From: Cryphonectria parasitica EP155
Lineage: Eukaryota; Ascomycota; Sordariomycetes; Diaporthales; Cryphonectriaceae
Direction: 5' to 3'
Length of the DNA: 64,000 bases
Assembly: GCF_011745365.1 (NCBI RefSeq)
Contig: NW_024468914.1
Coordinates: 1,944,001 to 2,008,000, forward strand
In this document: positions 42,941-52,639 of the stretch, piece after piece
Numbering within the stretch: the stretch's first letter is position 1
How the letters are laid out: each line of letters starts with the position of its first letter
Notes under the pieces: model-generated
The model's input: the letters and a program-made list of their open reading frames with translations, nothing else
The model's database searches: none
Told to the model about the DNA's origin: nothing
Made by a program: the position numbers and the translations under genes

Positions 42941-43560
42941 AGATCATGGTGAACGAGTATGCAACCATCGCCCAGTGTTGGCTCAGCATCAAGCTAATCC
43001 ATACTTTAGACCACGAGAGATTTTCCAAACCATATGGCCTGAGTCGCGAAAAGCTGTATCGCTGTCCATTGACAGAGGAGAGCAACAGGACAAGATCCGC
43101 CCAATAGTGCTAAAATCATAACGGTCACCCAGACAATAGCATCTTTCGGGCACCCCCACGCTTGATGCTCGACAGGGATTCTGGATTTGCTTATTCAGCA
43201 GACAGCCGTTTCCATTCTTTTTCTAACGGAGGTCTGCATACCGTTTCATGCAGCTTGCCTGGCCCAGTTTGCATTTTAGAGCCACACCCTCAAGGGTCTT
43301 GAGTTTCTCTGTGTGTGAACTTGGTTGCATGCTTTGCACACCTGATTTTTACACGGAAATGACCAACCGGCATTTCCCAGCCACACATATCTGCAGAGCA
43401 TGATTCAATGCGCGCAAGCACCCTAGTAGCTTGCATGGTGAGCAAGATTGTTTGCCGAGAACGGAGCATCGAGCTATCTTACTGTGGCATGTAACTTGCT
43501 TGGCAGGCAAGGCGACAGGAGGCCGGCCTCTACTTTGTGCTGCGTAACGCAATGTTGGTA
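42941..43560. other. Decayed 3' end of the patatin-like gene, then intergenic
   Basis: Up to about 43121 two frames remain open (KIMVNEYATIAQCWLSIKLI in one), likely the frameshifted remainder of the gene. From 43122 to 43560 no gene or repeat is recognised. Confidence 0.35.
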
Positions 43561-43703
43561 AGTGACGGAAGCTGTGAGAGCGCACCCAGTTCGTACATAT
43601 GTGACTACTTACTATATTATATAGGAGCTGATGTTCAGCGCGACGACTGTTAGTGCAAATTTATCCATCAAGGGTGAGGGGCGCTCTCACAGCTTCCGCT
43701 ACT
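43561..43703. mobile_element. 143-bp MITE with TA target duplication
   Basis: Terminal inverted repeats AGTGACGGAAGCTGTGAGAG (left) and, on the reverse strand, AGTAGCGGAAGCTGTGAGAG (right); they pair over about 23 bp with two mismatches. TA lies on both sides (43559-43560 and 43704-43705), as expected for Tc1/mariner/pogo-type transposition. The 95-bp interior has no coding capacity. No autonomous partner with these termini is in the window. Confidence 0.85.
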
Positions 43704-43967
43704 TAGCTAGCAAGCGGCTGAAGATGTAAGAGCAACACCCACCCTTGTTCGATGTACTACTACCTAGATATGGTATGTACTCCGTATCTGTTAGAATCTC
43801 CTGGTCGCAACGGCTATCAGTGGCGACGTTCCTTGACGGTTACATGAGCTTTGACACCTGGCTCTTTGGCTAGTGTGCAGTGGCAAGGAGGCCTGCAGGC
43901 CAGCCCCACCGACCAAGCCGGCTTATGTCATTGTTGTCCATTGGCCGGATTCTCCTGCCATGGAACT

Positions 43968-44007
43968 GCAGGCTTGCAGGCTTGCAGGCTTGCAGGCTTG
44001 CAGGCAG
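43968..44007. repeat. 8-bp tandem repeat (GCAGGCTT)
   Basis: Four perfect copies followed by a variant copy GCAGGCAG. Apart from simple-sequence slippage no role is visible. Confidence 0.85.
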
Positions 44008-44251
44008 GCAGCCCAGGTGGCTGGCTAGCAGATCCCGAACACGCCCTGCAACATTGAAAGTGCTGGAAGCTGACAAAATTATACCCCTGCCATCGAACTA
44101 CCCGTGGACCCTGGTCAGTTTCCGCCCCGCCCACTACTCCGTCCCTCCGTAGTGGGTGCCAAAAACGCTTTACAGCCAAAATTCCTTGACATTTTGAGCC
44201 TTTTTTTCCCTCATACAAACATCCTCATACCCTCATACACCCTCCCTCGCG

Positions 44252-44737
44252 ATGGCTTCTTTTTCCAGCCCCTCAGGCACGCCTACAGCCGAATCTGGCT
44301 CTGTTATATCGTGTGCAGAAGCTGCGAGCCAATTCCTCGCTCTTCAGGCTCGAGAAGACGCTGCTTACGAGGCATTTCAGAGGGCCCTGGACGCGTGGCA
44401 GGCGCGCCGTAGCCGCCATCGCAAGGGAAGAGCTCCACAAGAAGATCCAAAGCCTCGCAAGCCCTCTAGGATCTCCTTACGCTCTATTGCTAGCTGTACG
44501 CCATATACAGCACAAGGCATCAATCATCATATCCTCCAACTACGCCATTCAGGCCTTCCTGCCTTGTCGACGAGGTCTCGAGAACGCCCTCAGTATCTTG
44601 AGCCCTGGGAGGACGAGGCTCTTGTCAGATATGTGATGAGGCTTCTGAGCGGACATGTCGAAAGATTTTTGCGGGAATGCAAACAGCGATCCATACAGTT
44701 CAGTCTTAGCAGTTCAGTTAGCAGTCTTAGTTGGTAA
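44252..44737 (+). mobile_element. Possible pogo/Tc5-type transposase N-terminal remnant
   Basis: A 161-codon frame from ATG 44252. The stretch YLEPWEDEALVRYVMRLLSG resembles the start of a Tc5/CENP-B-type HTH domain (LxPxEExALVxxVxRL), and upstream coding in a second frame suggests a frameshift. The N-terminus is helical (AASQFLALQAREDAAYEAFQ). No DDE domain follows. Weak call. Confidence 0.3.
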
Positions 44738-44774
44738 ACGAGAGATACTGGTCCAAGCGAGCAAACACTTTTTC

Positions 44775-45612
44775 TTAGCAGTAGACTATCTCCAAGTGCC
44801 TGGACTGAGGGTTGGCGTGCCCTTTTGCCGGAACTTCACGTGAGAAGTCTGAATGCGACACATGCTGGATCTCGATAGGGCTTGCGAGGTTGAGTAGGAC
44901 CATGCTGTCGCAGTTTGGGATGTAGGCGAAATCGCACTGGATGCTCCCGGCTGCCACGGAGAACACGGGCTCACTCCTGCTCTGTATGCAGCCCAGGAGA
45001 TTGACCCAGACCGGCTGCCCCGAGGAACTAGGTTTTGATAGCACCGCAACGTCCTGCTGTTCTGCGCGGTCGATCTGGATCGTCAGGGCCCGGGTCTGTC
45101 TGAAGACAATCCTTACCCGCGGATCCCACCGCAGGACCAGCTGGTCTAGGGAGTCTCCCGCCGGCTGGTGCTTGCCGCTCTGCTCGGGGCCCGGACTGAG
45201 GGCCCTGCCTCGCACAGAGGCAAGGACATGCTCGACAGGATCAAGGGCAGAAATCTTCAGGGGCTGTGAAGCAGTCTTCCTGCTCGGAGACCGACGCCGG
45301 AGCGAGCTGTGTGCTGTCCTGATCCGCCGGACGGCCCGCATCCGGTCGGATAGGTCGTTGTCCGCCGCTCGTGTACTCGGCGAGCCTGGCTGCGAGGAAG
45401 CTGGAAGAGAAGGGCTGTGTGCTCTGCCAGCTCTGCCCCGCATCCGGATTGGGGGGGCAGTTTTTGTCCGCCCTGGGCCTGGCCGCGCGGAAGCTGGAAG
45501 GGAATGGTTCCGTGCTCTTCATGCTGTCTATGCCCTGACGATCGGAGGTGGTCTTGATGGGTTCTTCAGCGAGGGGGAAAAGATATATTTGAAGTCTCCC
45601 GCTAAAAGACAA
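44775..45612 (-). pseudogene. N-terminal (FHA-like) half of a fungal kinase gene
   Basis: Minus-strand coding starts in one frame (MKSTEPFPSSFRAARPRADK near 45522) and shifts frame near 45255 into ALDPVEHVLASVRGRALSPG. It continues LVLRWDPRVRIVFRQTRAL, VWVNLLGCIQSR and CDFAYIPNCDSMVLLNLASP, and ends HLEIVYC at 44775. This is the type of FHA-like region that I recall preceding the kinase domain in a family of Eurotiales proteins. The kinase domain itself is found 2.3 kb away on the opposite strand (47895-49126), so an inversion has probably split the gene. Confidence 0.4.
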
Positions 45613-45694
45613 ATAGTATTTATTTAATCACTTGCTTCATCTTGAATCAGAGAAACGGATGGCTCTTGTAATCTGGCAATAAGTCTATAGCTAG

Positions 45695-45795
45695 CTCCTT
45701 AGTGTTGTCAGTGTTACGCTGCAGCGGTAAGACCCACTATCTCCTTAGTGATGCGTTGTCAGTGTTACTGTACGTTACAGCGGTAAGACCCGCTA
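45695..45795. repeat. Tandem duplication of about 46-55 bp
   Basis: CTCCTTAGTG.. TTGTCAGTGTTAC.. AGCGGTAAGACCC-CTAT occurs at 45695-45740 and again at 45741-45795. Non-coding. Confidence 0.75.
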
Positions 45796-46601
45796 TCCCC
45801 GAACCCACTAAACACGCCCCGCGAAAGGGACCTGCTCAATAAAACCTTTGACGAGCTGCGCCAGAGGAATGCGAAGCTGAGCGAAAAAAGACCACAGGCT
45901 GCAGTGGGATGTCTCGCAGATCTGGCGCCACAAGTCATTCGACGCATATGTCCAGTTCTTCACATCGCTCATGCGACCAGCTGCTGCGACCGCCGCCCGC
46001 CTCCCAGACGCAACATCAGCCCCCCCCCCCCCCCGGGGGCCAGCAAGCCGGACCACCACACGAGGCATACCCTCCAGCAGACGAAGGAAGCTCCCCGGCG
46101 GAGGTAGGATGCCCCGAGCGGGGCAGATCGCCTCCATCCAGATACGCGACACCGCCCGAACACCGGACCGGCCCGCCGGCAGACGCGTCATATCTCCCTG
46201 CCCCTCGAGCTCCGGATGGTTGGAGACAAGAGCCGAGGCAGGTCCGATGTGCCTATGGCAGGCAGGAAGAGGGCGAGGACAGCAGCGTCGAGCCCATCAT
46301 CAGATCCTATTCAGAAGAAGCCAAGGCACACTAGAGAGCAGAGCACGGCTAGAGACCTCCGCCACGCCCGACCTACTACCTACGGCAGCCTACGTCAGAC
46401 AAAGCACGAGCAGGGCCTCTGACAAGATGCCCCACGAGCCGGGTATGGCAGACTGGGCCCCGGGGGAGAGGGCGTTGGCATTACGAACTGGTCCTTTTCG
46501 CTCATTCAGCTACTAGGTCCGGGCATGTAGTCGAATCACTGTCCCATGTGCAAGGTGGTAATTGAGTATAAGAGGCGGAGGAATGAATTATATACATGGT
46601 A
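45796..46601. other. Low-complexity coding-like region with poly-C
   Basis: Plus-strand frames here are Pro/Ser/Arg-rich and include RKRARTAASSPSSDPIQKKP (about 46261-46320), which resembles the basic, disordered head that often precedes PD-(D/E)XK-type domains in fungi. A minus-strand frame (LWRQICETSHCSLWSFFAQL, 45808-45990) also looks protein-like. A run of 15 C lies at 46020-46034. No gene model can be supported. Confidence 0.3.
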
Positions 46602-47900
46602 CTATCGATGAGTCAATTCCGTACCTTCGGGCACTGCTTCTGCCAGCCAATGTCCCAGTGCAGAAGCATATGAATCAGCAACCCAGCGCCGAAGTCTGCA
46701 CAGCGATGCGAAAAGCCGATAAATGTCTCCGATAGACTCTGTTGAACCTATCTTGACGGGTCCGACGAGGTCCTGAGAGGAGTCAGTCCGATCTTCACAA
46801 TAAGTGTGGGTCTTACTGCAGACCTACAATGCGAGTACGGCGGTCGACAGCGAAGTACATAGCCCAGCTGTGGTCAACCACAGAAGATCACGGGAAGGGT
46901 GGGAATCCCGCACAGAGGTAAGAGACGGTCCGAGCCTGAGAGGGTAGCCAGCCGCCTGTGAAGCGCGACGACCATAAAACCCAGCTGGACCAAAGGGTCC
47001 TTCGACGAGGTGACCGTCTTAGTCTCAATCGCCACGGCCATCGGATCCTGCAACAGAGGTACATATGCCGTTGGGTTGATCGACTGCGACGGCACGGGCA
47101 TGGTGGCAGAGCCCTCGGGGGCCGCAGCGTTGGTGTTGGCGGCAACGAGGGCCTGGACGCCCAAGCCGTCTAGGACACGCCATATTGTCCTCTGGAGCGG
47201 CGTGCCGTGCGCCGGCGAGATTACCAAGGCAAAATCGACCTTCTTAGAGCCGAACCTGCTATGGGTGTGGCCGTCGCGGAACACATTTGCATCGCCATGA
47301 TGGCCACTGGAGAGATCGCCGTTGGAGGTTAGCGATGCTGCTCGAGGTGGTCACAGAACAGGCAAGGACAGAACCGGTCTCGGAAGGCGCCTCAGTGTAG
47401 AGTCGGGGGATGCAGTCGCCGGTCAGAGTCGCCGTGGAGATATCCTCAGCCCTCACGCGGTACGGCTGCGCCGCCGCCGCGAGCTGGTATGATGGATCTA
47501 GCATCCCGATCCCATCCTCACATGCCAGGTCCAACAAAGGCTGGTGGACCTTGCGGTTCCAGGACGGCTCGCTGCGGCCGCGTTGCATCGACTCTCCGGC
47601 AACAAGCTGGATGGACCGCAGGTGATAGAGCTCGGTCAGGCGTGTGGCCTTGTCCTGAGTCTCGCCCGGTCCGGCCGCGGCGAACCATGTGTCCGGCACC
47701 AGATCTGCGTCACTTCCACAGGCATCGAGGAACTCCTTCTTGATCGATTCCGGTATAAAGCCCGCATTCATACTCCGCCAGATATCTCGGTACAGGCTCC
47801 ATACATGCTCGGGTAGCGTGCTTTTGTAGTCGGTGTTCCCTAGCGCGACGACCTGAACAGGTTTCTCCCTGTAGAATGTGAGAAGCCTGCGGCTGTGCAT
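46602..47900 (-). pseudogene. PD-(D/E)XK nuclease-like fungal gene
   Basis: From 47900 the frame gives LPEHVWSLYRDIWRSMNAGF and SWNRKVHQPLLDLACED. After a frame change near 47300 it gives GSKKVDFALVI, AYVPLLQDPMAVAIETKTV and LVQLGFMVVALHRRLATL; D (VDF) and ExK (ETK) fit the catalytic core of this family. A one-base frameshift near 46885 leads to DHSWAMYFAVDRRTRI, then a 55-nt intron (GTAGGT..CTCTCAG) and VKIGSTESIGDIYRLFASL to TAG at 46602-46604. The family is common but uncharacterised in ascomycetes. The usual N-terminal head is absent: the frame starts at the point where the kinase gene on the other strand begins. Confidence 0.65.
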
Positions 47901-49126
47901 GACACGGCATGTGGAGGTCGCTACCTACAGATGTGCAAGACTAGCGACAGTCTTGATGGGGCTCGCGCTGCGCGGACGAGGGCGGCGCGGGAGAGGAAGG
48001 GTCGGCCTGCGGGCGATGCTGATGGACCTGGAGGACGTTGCCGTAGGCGTCTTAATCTCTCAGGATCAGGCGCAATGCTATGCTTCTCGAACAAGGAGCA
48101 TATCCTTCATCACACCTGGACATGTTTCCTCCCCCAAAGGAGCGGATATGCGGCCACATCTGGGTCCATCGACTACTATATCGGGATGCCTCTAGCTCTG
48201 TCCACTCGGGCGTGCGGCTTCATGACGGCAGGCCTGTTGCGTTAAAGCGGTTGGATTGCACGGAGAAAACACGGTCGGGTGTAGTTCATGAGCTTGAGGT
48301 TGTTACTGCGCTTGGCGAAACCTGTCCAGGCGTGCTCGGGACGATGCAGAGTTGGTGCGAACATGGTGCCACGCCACCATGTCGGCTCAGCAAGCCGTGC
48401 AAGAGTCTAGGTGACCAGGAGCAAATCTACTATATCCGGCCACTTGCTGAGTTTGACTTTGCTTCCCTGTTCTGGCAGCATCTGGAGTTCGAGCCGGCTT
48501 GGGAGAAATCCATCGTAGGGGGATGATTCACAGTAGAATTCGGCCACAGTCCCTAGTAGTCCTGCCGAACCCGCGGACGGAAATGCTGGACTCGGCAAGA
48601 GCGGTTCGGCACCCGTAGCAGTTGCCAATGCGGGCAGCAATCTCCAGCCTTGGCAGCGTTCAACACGGTCCCTACAGGTGGGGGGCACACTCCGGCCGGC
48701 CCATGGGTCGCACCGGAGGTCTGGGGAAGCAGTCAGGAGAAGCCATTCAACGACAAAGCAGACGTGTGGGCTCTCGCGGTCTCGTGGATATACGCCTTCA
48801 GGGCGGACTACACCCCGCAACAGCCGGGCACTTTGGATGATGACCCGCTGCAGCCGGCCAAGGTCGACCGGAGGCCAGAACATGGGCTCTTGTGTGGGGT
48901 CGTGAAACAGATCCTATTGGAAGACAGGATCACGCAGCCTTTCTGTCATCTCTTGTTGTCGATGTTGTCGTGGGACTCGGCCGCTCGACCAAGCGCGGCG
49001 GAGGCCCTCTGCCACCTGGCCTGGGAACCATTGAGGATCAGGAAGGAGCTAGAAAGAGAAGACAGGATCAGGACGCCTAGCGAGGGCGCAAAGAAAGTTA
49101 GGCTGCTCTCGCCCGAGGACCTATAG
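47895..49126 (+). pseudogene. Protein kinase gene, frameshifted and lacking its catalytic loop
   Basis: The N-lobe begins in one frame (RTRAARERKGRPAGDADGPG, FSNKEHILHHTWTCFLPQRS) and shifts near 48228 into RPVALKRLDCTEK (VAIK-type lysine), VVHELEVVTALGE and YYIRPLAEFDFASLFWQHLE. A stop follows at 48524. The C-lobe resumes in the same frame at about 48690: GPWVAPEVWGSS (APE), FNDKADVWALAVSWIYAF, LSWDSAARPSAAEALCHLAW, to TAG at 49124-49126. No HRD catalytic loop or DFG motif lies in the 165 bp between the lobes, so that part was deleted. The N-terminal FHA-like half lies inverted at 44775-45612. Confidence 0.65.
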
Positions 49127-49142
49127 GCGAGAGATCGTAATC

Positions 49143-49163
49143 TTTTTTTTTTTTTTTTTTTTT
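49143..49163. repeat. Poly-T tract, 21 nt
   Basis: Immediately 3' of the kinase relic; could be the poly-A end of an inserted retrocopy on the minus strand, but no such copy is recognised. Confidence 0.8.
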
Positions 49164-50153
49164 CTCAGTAGGGAGTTGAGGGAGTTGAAGATGAAATTTA
49201 GTTTATCGTTTTTCGTGTGGCAATTTCTTATCATTCTTTTGAACTCACGCTTACAGATAGAAGGATTCTAACGAGCCTTCTAACTGGAAGTTGAAATCTT
49301 TATATCTAAAGGAGAAAGGGAATTCTAGTGAATGAGGAAGACCAAACGAGGCTCCTGGTACTATATAGCTACGAAAGTGGTGTTGACCTGAAATATCAGG
49401 GGGAGAATTTTGCGGGACTTCAGATGGACACAACAGGACGAGAGGGATGGTGAATGATACCTCTGATGGTGAGAACCTATTGTACGGCATAGCCGCAGCA
49501 CATCAACTATCTTACTGTTTAAAAGATTGCATATATTATTGCTTATAAGATTGTAGATCTCTCTTAATAAAAGGTTGGGCTGCTTCGAGGGTGCTAAGCC
49601 GTACTTCTATTAGGAACGCTAATTAGAAGCCCCTATGCTAGCTGTACAGCTGCGAAGGTAGACTAAGTTAGGCGTGGTCTAAGACGCAACATCAATTAAG
49701 TTTGTAACGCTCAATAAATAATAATAGGATATTGAACTTGAAAAGTAGGTTAAACATGGAGGCTTCTTAGAAGAGTAACTATTACATGCTCTTCTGGCTG
49801 CTTTATTAATAGCAAACTTCTTATTAGTTCGTTAATAGCTTGTGAAGTCATGGGATCTGGTGAACAAATTACCTACTCGATACGGTAATTATACTTGACC
49901 CTCTGTGAACTGAAATATTTTGCTATTTGGGCGTGTTGTCCCCGACAATTATTATGCATGCAGCTGGTCTTATCCGTAATGTTCCTGCAAAAGATCATGC
50001 ACCACATTGCATTCGACACTAACCATACACTCCAAGAATCTGCTTGGAATAACAAAGATCTCGAGCTGTGGAATTATTTTGTTGCCCTCGATGGAGACTA
50101 CACGATTCGCATAGGCCTACCACATACACAGAGATAGCTGTGGGACTCGAATA
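49164..50153. other. AT-rich intergenic, no supported gene
   Basis: A plus-strand ORF at 49895-50137 (FDTNHTLQESAWNNKDLELW) looks faintly protein-like and ends 15 bp before the pogo insertion site; it could be the 5' side of whatever was interrupted. Otherwise nothing is recognised. Confidence 0.35.
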
Positions 50154-51989
50154 AGTCAAAGCACCCCCTTCCCGATCACCCCCCCTTTCCGATCACCCTG
50201 GTCAACCACACCGCCTTTTCAACCCCTCGATATATTTTTAATTCTCTTCATCAATCCTCTTCCAGTTCACTTCAAACTTTCAGCATAGAGTAAATACAGT
50301 CCAATGAAGCAGTATACGGAATCTGAAATCGTTGCCGCCCTCGAGGCTATCAAGACAGGCTGTTCTCTTCGCAAGGCCTCGATCGAATGGGGTATCCCTT
50401 ATACAACACTTCAAAACTGTTTAACAGGCGTTCAGTCTCATCAGATAGGTGCTGAATCTTTTCAAAGGCTTTCTTCTATCCAAGAAAGAGAACTAGCTGA
50501 ATGGATTCTGGTTCAGGAAAGCTTAGGGCTTCCACCAAGCTATTCAGAGTTGAGATTATTCGCACGGAAGATCCTTCTCATCAAAGGAAATACTGAACCT
50601 CTTGGAAAGAGATGGACTCAGAGTTTTTTGAAGAGGAATCCAGAGATACAGGTCAGAAGAACTTGCTGAATAGCTTCTGAACGAACTAATGAAGCTACAA
50701 CAGAGGTAATACAGCCTTGGTTTTATCTTTTCAATCTTCCTCGCATCCAAGTCATCAAGCTAGCTAATCGATGGAACATGAACAAAGCTGGGCTTATGAA
50801 GAGCTAAGGAGAGAATGGATTAGTTCTTGGAAGCTTCTCTTCACGTTCAATCCAAAGAAAAGAGCTTGGATCAAAAGCCTGGATCTCTTTCCTCGAGTGT
50901 ATCTCAGCTACAGGAGCTCACCTCCTTCCTCTGGTGATTTTCAAAGAGCAAACTGTACAGCAGCAGTGATTTCCTGTTGATTTGAAGCCTTTTGAGAGCT
51001 AGCAGTTTACTGCTATACCAAATGGATGAACTAATGATAAAATAGCACTTGAATAGCTAGAAAAGATCTTCATTCTAGGCAGCTTACCAGCAGATCCCTC
51101 AGAGACCAGACTATTAGTTCTGGATGGCTATAACAGCTATAAAACTGATGAGTTTATGTAGAAATGCTATCAAAACAACATCCTGCTGATCTACTTGCTT
51201 CTTCATACTTCTTACATACTTCAACCTCTCGATCTAGAGATCTTTTCATCCATCAAACGAGCATATAGAAAGGAAATCAGCAATATGAGCTAATAAGGGG
51301 ATTCAATCATCGCAAGCAAGCATTTATTTCTCAAGCACTATCTTCTAGCTCGTCTGAAAGGTCTTTCAAGCCAGAATATCAGATCTGGATGGAAAGCAAC
51401 TGGTCTATAGCCCATGAGACCCTTCAAAGCGCTCTTAAGCCCTCTTCTCCTCGAGAATAGTCAATCAAGCATTCAGAGCTGATCAAATTCAGCCTCAATA
51501 CCATCAACAGTACCTAAGCTTCCCCCAAAAGCCTTGTCAAGCCAGCCTATGGTTTTTTCAACGCCTCACAAGGCTAAACAGCTATATCACCAGCTACAGA
51601 AAACTCAGCAGCATCTTTCAACAGACTCAGGCTGCTGTATGCTATTCAGGAAGATAAAAAAGGCTGATAACGAGAGAGACGTCGAGTTTGCAAGAGCATT
51701 GGAGGAAAATCAGATGTTGAGGAAGCAGATTGAGGCGCTGAAGCCTAGTGAAAGAAGAAAGCTCGATGTAAGCTCGAATTCGAAGTTTGCAGGGATTGAG
51801 GATATACAGAGGGCTCAAAACGCAGTCAATCGAGATGAGGATAGTCTAGATGAAGAGAGCGGCCTTGAATTACCTACTGATGAGGAGGATTGCATCGTGG
51901 TGGGTGAATAGGATGAGTAAATCTATATGAAATATATATATATATACGGTGTGGTTGACCAGGGTGATTGGGAAGGGGGTGCTTTGACT
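50154..51989 (+). mobile_element. Complete pogo-type DNA transposon, 1836 bp, TA duplications
   Basis: Ends are AGTCAAAGCACCCCCTTCCC (left) and its near-perfect inverse at 51970-51989, with TA at 50152-50153 and 51990-51991. The TIRs extend to about 40 bp (CCCTGGTCAACCACACCG), but the left one carries an internal duplication of about 20 bp (CCGATCACCCCCCCTTTCCG). Inside is one transposase gene on plus with stops. The 3' part of the same family, with the same C-terminus EEDCIVVGE, occurs at 11894-12395. Confidence 0.92.
50304..51911 (+). pseudogene. Pogo/Fot1-like DDE transposase, stop-riddled
   Basis: ATG at 50304. Residues 1-60 form a psq-type HTH (SEIVAALEAIKTGCSLRKAS, IPYTTLQNCLTG), followed by a CENP-B-like HTH (LAEWILVQESLGLPPSYSEL, RWTQSFLKRNPEIQ). 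A stop at 50667-50669 ends the first frame. Downstream, with further stops, come LLPLVIFK (about 50930), LVLDGYNSYKTDEFM (about 51115, second acidic region) and LHTSYILQPLDLEIFSSIKR (third Asp). After a frame break come the coiled-coil and acidic tail from 51534 (KQIEALKPSERRKLDVSSNS) to TAG at 51909. TAG/TGA stops suggest RIP. Inactive; it would need another copy in trans. Confidence 0.88.
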
Positions 51990-52017
51990 TATACAAAACT
52001 ATTACTTCTAATATTAT

Positions 52018-52446
52018 TGCAACATATTCAATAAGCTATTTAGTTATCTGGAATATCTTAAGCAGATTGCAAATAACATATCTCTCATCTCCAGCTGCAA
52101 TGACTGGCAGCTCTACTGCATTGTTGCTCACAGCAAGACAACCCGTGTCTTCGAACAGCAGAGCTACGATCGCTATCTTGCTTGCAATCAATGCTTTTCT
52201 AATGTCTCCGACCACTTCACCAAACAGCATTTGCAGTCTTTCCCGTTCACTTGCCCGGAGTGCCAAAGGTCTACGGGCCGTACAGGTCCTCTGATGCAGG
52301 ATCGAGACAGCTGGATCATACATTGTGCTGCTGTTCACAACAGCACTGCAGCAGCTCTGTCTTCGCAGACGGCACGAACTCACGAAAGGAGGAAGCTGAG
52401 GAATGATTTGGCGTCGGTAAAGGGTTCGGATGTTTCTCGTAGCTGA
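52018..52446 (+). CDS. Zinc-finger protein fragment next to the pogo insertion
   Basis: An open frame from about 52018 (LFSYLEYLKQIANNISLISS) to TGA at 52444-52446 carries CNDWQLYCIVAH, YLACNQCFSNVSDHFTKQHL and FTCPECQRSTGRTG, then an H-x4-H-like end (IIHCAAVHN): two or three C2H2/C2HC-like fingers. No ATG precedes the first finger, so the 5' end was cut off or displaced, plausibly by the pogo insertion 30 bp upstream. It resembles fungal multi-finger proteins of unknown function. The tail is basic (TARTHERRKLRNDL). Confidence 0.45.
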   Translation, partial: CNIFNKLFSYLEYLKQIANNISLISSCNDWQLYCIVAHSKTTRVFEQQSYDRYLACNQCFSNVSDHFTKQHLQSFPFTCPECQRSTGRTGPLMQDRDSWIIHCAAVHNSTAAALSSQTARTHERRKLRNDLASVKGSDVSRS

Positions 52447-52639
52447 AGATTGGAAATGCAAGCTCCTTACAGCAGATGACCACCGTGTTGTCTATGTTTG
52501 TTTCAAGCTTATGAAACCCGAATCGAACAGACGCCTCCGGAGTCAACCACCCGTGGGCCGCTAGCTGTGCTGGCTCACTACCTCCGGGTACTTAGTAGGT
52601 TCGCATCATAGAAAGCCTATGAAAATGATTGATTGTATT

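Noticed and set aside
44941..45627. 228-codon plus-strand ORF
   Set aside because: Antisense to the FHA-like half on minus, which matches a recognisable protein pattern; the plus translation is Arg/Gly/Cys-rich low complexity.
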